64,000 bases of DNA. It comes from Dendrophyllia cribrosa (taxonomy: Eukaryota; Cnidaria; Anthozoa; Scleractinia; Dendrophylliidae). The stretch lies in NCBI GenBank assembly GCA_024195265.1, contig JAJLRJ010000010.1:34977626-35041625 (forward strand). Reading direction: 5' to 3'. Of this stretch, positions 24,924-36,600 are shown in pieces. Numbering within the stretch: the stretch's first letter is position 1; each line of letters opens with the position of its first letter. Under the pieces are notes generated by a model. That model did not search any database. It was not told where the DNA came from and saw only the letters and a list, made by a program, of their open reading frames with translations. A program made the translations under genes and the position numbers.

Positions 24924-25678
24924 CTAGATGTACTAGTAATGCATGTAAAATCCTGTAGGCTGTAGTCAGGTGAAATTTACTACGACAATGATTAACTTTG
25001 AGTTATTGTTGAGCGACTCCTAAAAGAACCCAAGATCAAAAGATACGAAAGTTTCGTAGCAGGCAATATTAAGAAACGCTGCGGGTGTTGAGTGGGGATG
25101 ACTCCTATGTGATAGTGGCGGGGATGCTCGTTGTAAAATGCGAACTAACCACCTATAAAGGATACCAATCTAGGAATGGCTCGAACTTTATTGGGCCCCT
25201 GAAAGATACTGAGTCGTTGTAAAGAAATTTTAAAGATTTCATGCCTGATCAGTTTAGACTACCAACAAAGCGTGACGGTGTTTTTTTTTTTAATTGCGTA
25301 AAACCCTTTCTGATACCTTGATGGGTAAAAACATTGGCGTGATGCCAATTCAAAGTGATGCCGGCCAAAAATCCGTGATTACACCGGTAAAGGAAAAGAC
25401 CCCGAGCATCCCTGCCCCTTTCACATGGAAGTTCACTACGGATGACCAACCAGCGATACAAAATGAAAGCACTCTTCAGTAGCTCTTATTTGAGCGATCA
25501 CGTGGATGAATGAATGAATGAATCACTTTTATTTGGATACGGTGGTTATATAAGTTCAAAACCTTCTTTACATGAAAGCCATATAAGTACAAGATTAAAG
25601 TACAATAAACAAATCTTTTACTTTTATACTCTTTGCAAGTTGTGTCAAATGTTCAGTTTGTAGTTAATAATATGAATT

Positions 25679-25825
25679 CAGTGGAACCTTCATTAAGGGA
25701 ACACCATCGGGACCAGGAGACCGAGTGTCCCGTTAATAATTACAAAGATTATATGATCGTATCGACGGCCGGGACCAGGAGAAGTGTCCCCTTAATGCAG
25801 ATGTAAAAAAGTAGAGGTTCCACTG
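25679..25825. mobile_element. Short Tigger-like MITE
   Basis: CAGTGGAACCTTCATTAAG at the left and GAGGTTCCACTG at the right are inverted. Internal CCATCGGGACCAGGAG and CCGGGACCAGGAG repeat. CAGTGGAACC is characteristic of pogo/Tigger ends. Confidence 0.7.
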
Positions 25826-25919
25826 TCCTGCAATCGCGTGTTATACGCGACCAAAGCGCAGTTACAAGCACGGAAGATCCAAGACTTTTTTTCGTACGTG
25901 TGCCTGCTTAATTAGCGAA

Positions 25920-26137
25920 CTTCAGATTGGACTACGAGTACGAGATTGAGTACGAGTACGAGTTTTCAAACCAAATTCGTGTGCCTCATATACTTAATTA
26001 TCACACCAATCTTATCCCTAACGTTTATTTACGTGTTAGTCAGCAACATGAAGGAGTTACAGTTCGGTGGATTCAATTATCTCGAAATTCCAAAGTCGTA
26101 CTCGTACTCGATTTCGTACACGTAGTCAAATCTGAAG
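25920..26137. mobile_element. TACGAG-rich inverted-repeat element
   Basis: CTTCAGATTGGACTACGAG at the left mirrors CGTAGTCAAATCTGAAG at the right. Both arms carry runs of the hexamer GTACGA and its complement. Non-coding, about 218 bp. Confidence 0.7.
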
Positions 26138-26506
26138 GTCGCCTTCACCGGTGGGGACCGGGATGAAGGACGACACAAACATAACATAGTACAAACATAG
26201 GCGCTTCACCTCAAAGCACTGTGCGCAAAACACTGTGCGAATACCATTTCCATCTTTTAGCCCTTAATTTGCCTCTTTGGTCCCTATGTCTTTTTGCGTT
26301 CATCACTTTTGGGATCTTTTTCTCCCTATTTCAAGATATTAATAAAGCAAGCTTAAAACAAGCCCCGGGTCATAATCACGAAGACACGATATTTCAGCCC
26401 GGACACTGTACAGTGTCCCTTCAGTTAAAAAATTAATGTTGCTTGAGCAATCACAATGGGCATAATTATGTGAAAGCAAAAATGCCGTGTGCCGATTTTT
26501 TTTTTG

Positions 26507-27520
26507 TGGACTCTCATATAAAAATGACAGGAGTGCTCGTCAGAAATTTTTGAAAAACATCCTAAAAGGTACCAGATTAAAAAACAGATTCCATTTGGCC
26601 GTGTGTCTGTTCAGTTATAGATCACAGATGACGTCAAAATGCGATAAGAACAAAAAGTGGCACACGAGCCGCAGGCGAGTGTGTCACTGATGTTCTTACC
26701 ACTTTTTGACGTCTTCTGTAATCTATAACTGAACAGACACACGGCAAAATGGAATCTATTTGTTTTATACAATGAACAGATAAGTACAAAGAGTAAAATT
26801 ACGAACTTGCCTCGTAGCGCTCGACTAGACTGTTCGAAGATTTGTTCCAGTTTAGGTATTTTTCAAGTCGCCAAGAACACTTTTCGTCTTGGTTTCTTCT
26901 TTTTCTTGCTCGTAAACAGCTCCTGCTAAACATTTTTCGAGGCTTTCACTTGCTCAATCCAGAATAATCTCGCAAACATTTTCAAAACTGTGCGCCATGT
27001 TGGACAAAACAACGCAAACAATTTTTTCTAAGACGTCAGCCGTGCGTCTGTACTCTGATAGATCACTGGGCAACGACCAATCACAGAGCGCGTAGTATTC
27101 AGTTCATTGTATAAATCTTGTTTGATGGGTGTGGCTCAAATGGATTTTTACCTTTAGGTACCTTTAGGTACCTTTCTAAAACAACACATGAACTAACAAC
27201 GGCAATTTTTAATAGTGATAGAGTAGACGATTTTTTTTTTTCCAAACTGAATGTACACTATTTTATTGATGCGTCATGAAAGAGACAATCATAAAAAAAC
27301 AGCTGACTGACAAGAAGCTCCGGCCCTGTCATATTTTTATATAGGAGTCCCTCTTCCAACCCCCCCCCCCCCCCCACCCCGCCCCCCCGGGACATAGCTC
27401 CGGCCCTGTCATACTTTTTCGGCTCAATAACCTAAAAGGTACCAATCGACAAATTTTGACTCCTAAAAGGTAAAAGAGCATCTGCACCTTCATTTTTATA
27501 TAGGAGTCCCCCCCACCCCC
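26507..27520. mobile_element. Composite GGAGTCCC-ended element with nested hairpin
   Basis: Outer blocks (GGACTCTCATATAAAAATG, TGTGGCTCAAATGG, CCTAAAAGGTACC, TATATAGGAGTCCCC) align with the shorter copy at 55190-55447. An insertion of about 530 bp interrupts this copy between about 26585 and 27117. It includes a strong hairpin (26585-26757) followed by a second inverted-repeat unit with ATACAATGAAC-type ends. The right end lies some 13 bp from the DEG/ENaC stop codon. Confidence 0.6.
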
Positions 27521-27532
27521 TAGGACAATGAA

Positions 27533-27691
27533 TCACTTCATCTCTACCACCACGTTTCTTGTAGCTGCGAATCTTTTGAACATGTTCCGTGCCATAAGTA
27601 GCAGTAATTCCAAGAATTCGCAACAAGTCAGCACCGAAATGCCAATCCACAAACCCAGCTGACCACCAATGTCTGCTAGCAAGTTCACTTC
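27533..27691 (-). CDS. Last exon of DEG/ENaC gene A: TM2 and cytosolic tail
   Basis: Encodes [18 protein letters not shown], the acidic CCEFLELL after the filter, and a short basic tail (MARNMFKRF...). The residue at the degenerin position before DIGG is Ala. The 3' UTR runs into the GGAGTCCC-ended element within about 15 bp. Confidence 0.94.
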   Translation of the reverse strand, partial: EVNLLADIGGQLGLWIGISVLTCCEFLELLLLMARNMFKRFAATRNVVVEMK

Positions 27692-30600
27692 CTACAAATA
27701 CATAAAGCTCGTCGTGAAAATGGTGTTAACTCTTTCACTACCAACAGTGTTCAGAATCACAATTCAAGAACAAAACTGTATTATGAACATTAGGACTGCT
27801 GAAAGAGCATTCATTTGGCAGCGGACTCAAGGTTTGAATTTGGGAGTGAAAGGAGTATAAACTGTTTACCACAACACGTGGATTGGCTTGTCAGATTCAA
27901 ATATCAAACGTTTTCATGGACTCATCGCAGGAAACAGGCATACGCTGTGTTCACACTAGGGCGTAACATGTTTAGGACTTTAAATACGGCAAGACCACAG
28001 CGCCAAAACGTTAATAGGAGCCGTATTTTTCTTGGTTTATGCCTGTTTCGTAAGCCAGCATAAATAAAAGAATCAGCTGGGAACAACAACAACAACAACA
28101 ATGTACAACAACAAAACCTTTATTATAGTGTCTAAAAGTATTGTTTTAGAATTAACAAGTAATGTGCATGTGAACAATGAAATTGTAAACATGTTTACGG
28201 GAAACATGTTTCTTGAAACACTTTTACTCTAAACATGTTTCTCTGCAGATGTGAACACAGCATGATCCTACGTGAATCTGACGTGGAACGTAATTTGATC
28301 AATAGAATGTACTCGCAGAATTTTCTCCACCCCCAACCATTCATTTCTTTCCTCGCCTGCCCGACGAGCTGACATTGTAAAAAAAGGGGGGGAGGGGGGG
28401 GGGGGGGGGGGGGGGGGGGGTTGCGCGAGAGGAAACACTGGTGCTTATTGGAGAGGATAAATGAGGGTTTTAAAAGTTAAAAAAACATTGTTATCACCTT
28501 GTAGCTGAGATTTTCTCTAACTTCCTGGTAGTTTAGTCTCTCAAAAAACACTCGAACTTGAAGGAAATCTTGACTACAAAATTAAAAAAGAAAAATAATA
28601 AGACAACAACAATTAATAAACAAGCCAATTGCGTTCTGTTAATCGTCCCCCACACCCAGCAAAATAACAAGGAATGACTTACATTGCGAGTAATTCCCCT
28701 TACGCGTTAAAGACAAAAATAAGACATCAAGATTTACATTCAGGTAAAATTTCACCCTGTTCTTTGCAATCAAGCCGAAGATTTTGCGGATCAACCATAT
28801 TTTCCGAACGCACTTTAAAATGAGGTTTGATTTCTATCAGATATACGGACGAGCATGCGCGTCGCCCAATCTTCTCAACTTTAACCCTATTCAGACTGGG
28901 GGGGGGGGGGGGGGGGGCTTTTCGAACCCCCCCCTCCAGTAAAATTGTGATAACTCTTACACCGAAATAGCTATGAGGCTGAAATTTTCTGACTTTTCCT
29001 AGAATTTATCTAGAAACATTTTGGTATCCATAACATGTCAGTGTGATTAACCATGTTGCCATGGCAACCGGTTTTTGACACATATGTTTTCAAAATATTA
29101 AAATATGGTGAATTTTTTATTTTAAGATCTTATTCTTTGACTTATAGTGCATTTTCTTGTTAGAATAGTTTTTTCTTGGGACTAGTTCTTGAAAGATATC
29201 AAAAATTTTTAACATCAAATATTTGGGGGGAGGGGTAGGTAAATTTTTGCTCTCTTTTACTTATAGACAAACATTTTGGACTATTTATTAAAATATAAAT
29301 AACGCTTCTAAGTTCATTGTTTGGATAATAGACATTAGGTTGATACGTGTTTTATACATTCTGATCCTTTTCTCTTTTAGATATTTTTTAAATTTAAATT
29401 TAAACAAAAAAAAAAGAAAATCCAAGATGGCGGATCCAAGATGACGGATCCAAGATGGCGGACAATAATTTTAAAATTATAGTTTTATCGCTTTTTATTG
29501 CTTTTTCTCGCTTTACAATTGTGTCCTTGTTTGTATTTATTATGTTTTAATATTAAAGAGATGATTTTACAGTTATATTTGTTATTTTAAGTATCTGGAT
29601 GGAAAAATATCAAAGAAACGTCGGAAAAACAAAAAATGACGTCATTGTGACGTCATAATTGGATGTGGCAGGTCAAAACTGGGTGTGAGGTTTCCTTGTA
29701 TGGAGTTGAACATTGTGTGAAAATTTCATGGTCCTAGCCTGAGATATAGAGGGGGTCCGAGGAGCCCCCCCCCCCCCCCCCCCCCCCCCCATGCAGTCAC
29801 AGATTGCCTAAAAAGCCCAGTCTGAATAGGGTTAAGTGTATTTTAATACTTACTGTATAAAGTCGGAACCTTGATCACTTAGCTGCAAATCATAAGCTGG
29901 ATTCTTCCGTTTCTGTACACGAGCGAAAAGCGTGTCCTGTTGGCATAAATAATTTATACTTACGGATAGCACAGTAGATTTTACGGAGGTCCGTTGAATA
30001 ATGCCAATCAAACGACCAGTTCCCCCATCCCCACCTACACCCGCAAGAAAAACTATGCATTGACGTTACGTGCAATTTACCTAAATTCATTTTGATTTTA
30101 TGTTAAGTTTTTATGGCGAAAATATTTTTAATTCGTGTTGTGCAATGTATCTCCGTAATGACGAAAATTTTCATTTAATTTCTCTTGCAGTGTATTTAAT
30201 TTTTGATACCATTTTTCGATATGGAACAAATCCAAGACGCCAGAACTATGCTGAAGAGGTTCATGATCGATGTATAGAGTGTTTGCGCATGACGTCATAA
30301 AAATTAAAAAATCTAAAGTATACATTCTACAAAGCTGTTTCTAACATGGTATGTGGATACCAGTGTTATAATCTTTCACAAAAATTTTTAGGTTTTAACG
30401 ATGTTTTGCTCCTGATTTATAAAGGTTTTAAATGTGTCACGCAATCCGTCAGGCTATTTCAAATAAGCCGAGAAAATAAACAAAATTGAACCAGTTGAAA
30501 GTTATTTTTGAATTATAGATACTTATAAGCCGATTTAATGGCTCTTATAGCGACTACAATATTTTGTGATGAGATTTTTGGTGTCATTAAGACTTTGAAT

Positions 30601-33600
30601 TTTTGGCCGCCATGTTGGTGTTCCTAAGTGGGACACCAAGATGGCCGCTCCATACATTTCTTACTAAAAATGTCTAATACTTGTTCGCCTATAACTCTTG
30701 AACGAAATGCTCTTTCGTTTCAACATTTGGCCCACATCTGTAGTTTTAAACTCTCTACAATTCCATAAACATTTTGAAATTGAAAACTGCTTCTGAATTT
30801 TGATATGACGTCAGTGAAAACACTCTATATTGTAATGTCCAAATCACGGGATCTCATTATTGACACGTCATTACTGGTACTTTAAATTAAATTGCTTTGA
30901 AAGTACTAAGCCTCCAACCACCGACCTTTAGGTTGAAAGTCCAACCCGCTAACCACTTCCTCTACACAACTACCACCGTGCCATATATGCGGCGATTTCC
31001 TTAAGTTAGCTTTAAATTGTGTAAATCTTCTGTCACCTACCTTATATCCTTCGGAAGGCCACTTTGCCATCGACATTGTAGTTTTAAACACGACCTCGCT
31101 AGAAAATTAATATATTTTGAATTATTGTTAACGCCACATTATACATGTATGTTACTTCGTTTTATTTTACCTTACACAACTATATAAACATTGTAAATGG
31201 TTTGAACCCAGGAGTATCAGTAGTCTGTCGGTTGTGATCGCCCGGGTTAGAGTAGTTCTGAAAAGAACTGTTGATGTTGACATTGACTGACGACAGACTA
31301 CAACAGACTACAACTACAGACTACAGACTAAATTGTCGATGCGATTAATGTCAAATAAAAATAAATAAAAATAAATAAAAATAAATAAAAAATAAAAATA
31401 AAAAATAAATAAAAATAAAAAATAAATAAAAATAAAAATATTTTAAAAACATGGCTTGTACCTGCAAGGGGCTGGACATTTAGAGGCACAATCCAATTCT
31501 CCTTCTTCGAACATTTCAGCCAAGTCTTCCAGGCATGGCTCTAGAAAGTGAAATGATGAAAAATAACATTGGTAAAAATACAATATGAGAGTTATGTTAC
31601 GATAATTATAGGCCTTTATCGCGTATCCAGAGATCTGGGTAACCAATTGTTTGAGTGGTTATTGCGAGAAATATGGATGTCGTTGGTTCAGACCTTAGCC
31701 TCTGTGAATGATCCTCTCGTGTGCCCTTTACAGCAAATACTACAAACTGCTGCTCTTCACCCGATTATGTAAATGAAATGAAACGAAATGTTACGGGGTA
31801 ACGTTGCTAGTGCCTGCCATATCTCTAGTGCAAGAAGTAGAGGGATATTTATCTTGGCCGCTAGGTGAAAAAAGCCACATTCATGAAGAACTGTCGACTT
31901 CAATTTTTATCTCGTTTTTATTTTCAGAAATAGTTCATTAGCATCCGTCTGTCTCGAGAGACAATGAGTAGCGCCCGATTGAGCAGCACCTGCTGTCGCT
32001 AAACAGGCCAATCCTGGAGACGCAATCTCTGTTGCAGTTATCACAGATGTAGTCACTTGGTGATGTCAGAGGTGCAACGGCCGCTCTCATCTGTCGGCGT
32101 TCTCTCTTCGCATGCCACACCCGACTCTTGTTTAGTCGCCGTTTTTGATCCCTTTGGAGACTACCTGTCTTCAGTTGTCGCGATCTGCAGCAGAAATATC
32201 CCTGGAGTCAATGCTAATGCCGGTGGATTTCATATCCCGCTTGCAAGCGTCTTTGAAACGCAGAGCAGGACGGTCAGTTAAGCTTTAATCCGATACTTTT
32301 TCTTTGCGCGAACCAGGCTTACCAGGAATGTGTGGGAAAACTAGCCTTTGCTAGTGGCTTGCTGGGTACCTTTTATGATACAAACCAGACTCACCAGGCT
32401 TTTCGGGTTCAGGTTTCTTTGACTTAAACTGGCTTACCAGGGCTATTCGGGTTTGGGTTCTGTTTCTTAGACTAAACCTCGCTTACCAGGCTATTCAGGT
32501 GAATTTGAACCTGAAAACCTGGTTTTACCAGGCTTACCAGGAAAGCCTGGTAAAACCAGGCTTACCAGGAAATCCTGGGAAAACCAGGCTTTGTGGGTTC
32601 AGTTTCTAAAACTAAACCTGGCTTACCATGCTTTTCGGGTGAATTTGAACCAGGGTAACCAGGAAAGTCTGCTAAAACCTGGTGAACCAGTCTTTTTGGG
32701 TTCAGTTTCTTGGACTAAACCTGGCTTACCAGGCTCTTCGGGTGAATTTGAAACAGGCTTACCAGGAAAGACTGGAAAAACCAGAATTTTTGGGTTCAGT
32801 TTCTTGAACTAAACCTGGCTTACAAGGAAAGCCTGGGAAAACCAGGCTTTTTGGGTTCAGTTTCTTGGACTAAACCTGACTTACCAGGCTTTTAGGGTGA
32901 ATTTGAACCAGGAAAACCAGGAAAACCTGGTAAAGCCAGGCTTACCAGGATTTTAACCTAGATTTTTTTTTGCTCAAAAGCTTGGTAAGCCTGGTTCAAC
33001 CCGGGTTTAACAGGCTTTTAACCAGGCTTTTAACCCGGCTTTTAAACAGGCTTTTGGTGCAAGAGTCGGTCGTGATCAAGAAGCAAGCTCACTGTAGAAA
33101 GACATCCTTTACATGAAAACATGTTCCCGTGTATTGGTTGACACACTTCTTTTAAAAGCACGAACTATTAGCTCTAGTGCGCATGCGTTTTGTCGGACGC
33201 ACATTTATAACATGCGTGGTTTCTCCCTTATAATTGCGCGAGAACCGGTCAGCGGTACTTTAGTGAAAGACATGCTCCACTGGCCCGTTGTTGTCTGTCT
33301 TTCTACCTCGTCTCTGCAGTGTGCTCTCGCTAGTTTGTAATCACACAGTTACATGTATTAAAACCATAGTTACGTTACAAATCGTGTCATCGATCTACCG
33401 ATTATTTCTCTGGACACATAGCCCTAATCTAGCGCTCCTCTTTAAGATGGACTAAACAAAATTTACCAATGTTTTTATTAGATTTGTTGTAAAATGTTCA
33501 CAACAACTACATTGTGTCACAACCGTCAACAACAATCACCTTTTTCAGGATTCTTCATCTCGTCACAGATGGATGTCTTTTCAACTGAAAATTGCGCATC

Positions 33601-36600
33601 TGCACATCCGCACGTTTTGATCTGGGCATCAGCTAAGCATGTTCTCATACAAGCCTGAAAAAATATGAAAGGGCAGTATTAAACTTTTACTACAAGTGTA
33701 TCAACCTGAAAATTTGCAAAATGTTCTGACAACAGCACAGCAAAGTGCTACTCAAAAGAAGAGGAAAAGAAAGTCATACAGCAGCTTGAACTGCCAACTG
33801 CGAGGCATCAACCTCATCGGCCGTTGACCAGGAACTATTGCAGTTTTGGCGGCTATCAACGGGACTACAGTTCCTGGCGCCGCCAGCGGCAGATGTCACT
33901 GGGTGAAGCCTGGTCAGGTATCATAGCAGCAAGCGTATGGTATATAAAGAGCGTCCCATGCGGCAAACCTTAAAGGTCTCGCTGTATATAAAGAGAGAGT
34001 CCCAGGCAGCAGATCTCAAAGGTCAGATGCAGTTCCAGCAGGGTAGCAGAGAAATAGCATTCTTGGCCAATGTAACTTTAGTTGCGTAAAGTACTGCGTG
34101 ATGTTTTCCAGATCCAACTAGATGCTGTATCCGGTTCCTCTTGGTGAGACTTGATGGTTGACCGCTGACTTTTCTTGGAGAGTCCGATATTTTACAGTAA
34201 GGACATGGTCAATCAAGCCATGAAGCCACGGCAACCGACCTCGATGGGTATAACGCTGCAGGACCAGCCTCTGCTTTCACAGATAGCTCGAAGAGGCTCG
34301 TATCGAGTTCTCTTGCGCCCGTTGGCGAACATAAAGTTCCCCTCCCAAGGTACGGTTAGCTCAACGAGATGCACACGTTTGCAGTAGTCGGACCAAATTA
34401 CAATATCTGGGCGCTCATTTGTGACGGCAATATGAGCAGGGAAGTGCAGGCCTTCAGAGAGGTCAGCCAGCGTTTGCCAGTCTCGGGCTTCTTTCAACAT
34501 TCTGGACTGTCTCGTCCTATTTACAGCAACTGGTTGATGCTGTTCACCCTCCCTTGGAACTTGATGACTTGATTAGGTTCTTCCTTAGCCGGTGCTTTGT
34601 TGATGTTAGCGCATTGGGTCTGTGTGGTGTCGGCTAGAACCGTCAACACTTTGTTGTGTCTCCAGGTGTACTTCTGCAGTGAGCTATCACAAGCTGCTAA
34701 TAGATGCTCTAGGGTGGCACGTGTTTTTCTACAGGCACGGCAAGTGTCGTCGTCAATGATGCCCATTGTTTGAGGTTTTTTGGTGTAAGGAGAAGGTCAT
34801 AGGTTGGTCTTGGGAGGAAGCTAATTCGCAAAGGCTCCATGCGAGCAAGGGTTGGTCAGCTAAGTTTTCTCTGTTCTGCCTCTTCCCAGTTCGACCAAGC
34901 ACACTGTTTAGGAAAACCAGCAGCTGTAGCTGCCCTCCTTTCTTCATCGATGTTGCGAACCTGCTCGGAGAACCAGCGATGTACTTTATTGCCCAAGCCA
35001 GCTCTATCACTTTGCACTGCACCGACGATGTCCTATGTTCGGAGGCTAGCCTCTGCTACAGTCACCGACCGTGCCGCAGTCCATTTCCGGCCGGATTTCA
35101 CCTCAGGTTGTACCTCGCAGATCATTTGATCGAGTCCAGGAGCATCATGTGGGAACGCACTTTGCCAGCCTTGAATTCATCAACGATGGAGGAGATTGGT
35201 AGTTGACTTTTGTTAAGCGGCTGTGCAGCCCAATAGTGGTAAAACTGGGAGGAACACCTAGCCATTTTCTCAGGTATTTGTTTATGTGGCGTTGGATTGT
35301 TTCGACACGGGTGAGTGTTACCTTGTATATCTGTAGCGGCCACAGGAGGCGAGGGAGGAGGCCATGTTGAAAGATCCAAGCCTTCAGCTTTCCGGGGAGG
35401 ACGATCTCATCGATGGCTGTCAATCCTTCCCTTGCAGATTTCTCAATCTCAGTACTACGATCATGACGATCAGTAAGCGGGATGCTGTACCAACGGCCAA
35501 GACTCTTTACCGGCTGCTCCTTTACGGTTGGAAAAGGTTTAATTTCAATAGTCGCACTTCTTGGAATTAAATTTACAGATGAAAATGCCAAAATAGACTA
35601 GTAAATGTTTGGTCCTGATCATAGGGAAAGGTTTAACAATAGTTAAATTAACAAAGTATATATCTTACTGACTAAAATAGCACGAAGGACAAAACTATAT
35701 ATTTTTTTCATGGCATAAAGTTTAACAGAATAAGAGATTACCGTAATCACATTTCAATATACTTTACTTTACTTTCTTAAAGTGTACCTAACCCCAAAAT
35801 TGTTTTTCTTTCGCTTAATCGACTCTATGTACGTTGGAAAGTTGAATAGTTGAAAATTTCTTGTTTTTAAGTTGCGTTAGTGAATTATAGAGGTTTGAAT
35901 TTACAAAATGTTAATAAGATGACTTAAAATCAAGACTCGTTTATTATACAACTACTTTTTTCCACCTCCAAGTAATATTTTTTACAAATCAATTGACTAT
36001 TAACAGTTTTATTTAGTATTTCTTAAATTGATTATCCTTAAGCTGTGATACTGCGTATTGTAAATTGAAGTAGACATAATGATAAAGTCTTGATTTGACG
36101 TCATCTAATTAGCATTTTGTAAATTCAAATCTCTAAAACTCACTAACGCGACGTTAAAAACAAGAAATATTTCACTATTCGACTTTTCAACGTACATTGA
36201 GTTGATTAACAGAAAAAAAATTGGGGTTAGGCGCACTTTAAGTAACAAAGGAAGCAAACGTTGTTTTTAAAGACAAACGAATTTTGAAACTATGAGGGGT
36301 TGATGTTAATTAAGCATTACTTTTTTCATTCTTTCTTGATAATGTGTTTATTAGAATCATATACATGCTTGTGACTCTGAAATAAAAACAACCTCCGACT
36401 ACACTGCGATGTTCATACAAAACCATGATTCTGAATTAAATAACCAGCTGCATGTATATATCAGTTGCCACGTTATATTCAGGTAATGCGGGTCCTTTGT
36501 TTTTAATTCTTGAAACCCGTTTTCCATACGATGGACTTCAGTCAATCAGCTGTGCAACGCACTAAACCTTTTTTATAAGCGATCGTAGCGGTAGTAGCAA

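Larger units (their letters stand above)
24924..27532. other. Convergent intergenic region packed with small elements
   Basis: Between the TNF ligand stop and the DEG/ENaC stop. Contains a Tigger-like solo element (25679-25825), a TACGAG-rich inverted-repeat element (25920-26137), a fragment of the family completed at 52870-53440 (26320-26430) and a composite GGAGTCCC-ended element (26507-27520) with a hairpin inside. Nothing supports a further gene. Confidence 0.55.

Noticed and set aside
28386..28420. Gly-rich or Pro-rich peptides predicted across G/C homopolymers
   Set aside because: These frames (also at 7056, 23602, 46279) exist only because homopolymers lack stops.
30898..31000. Functional tRNA gene
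   Set aside because: A- and B-box-like words are degenerate and no complete acceptor stem or plausible anticodon arm could be paired. A SINE remnant is likelier.
32591..32812. Collagen-like protein (GLPG, KPG motifs)
   Set aside because: Gly-Pro codons come from CCTGG/CCAGG minisatellite units. The Gly-X-Y register is not kept and there is no exon structure.
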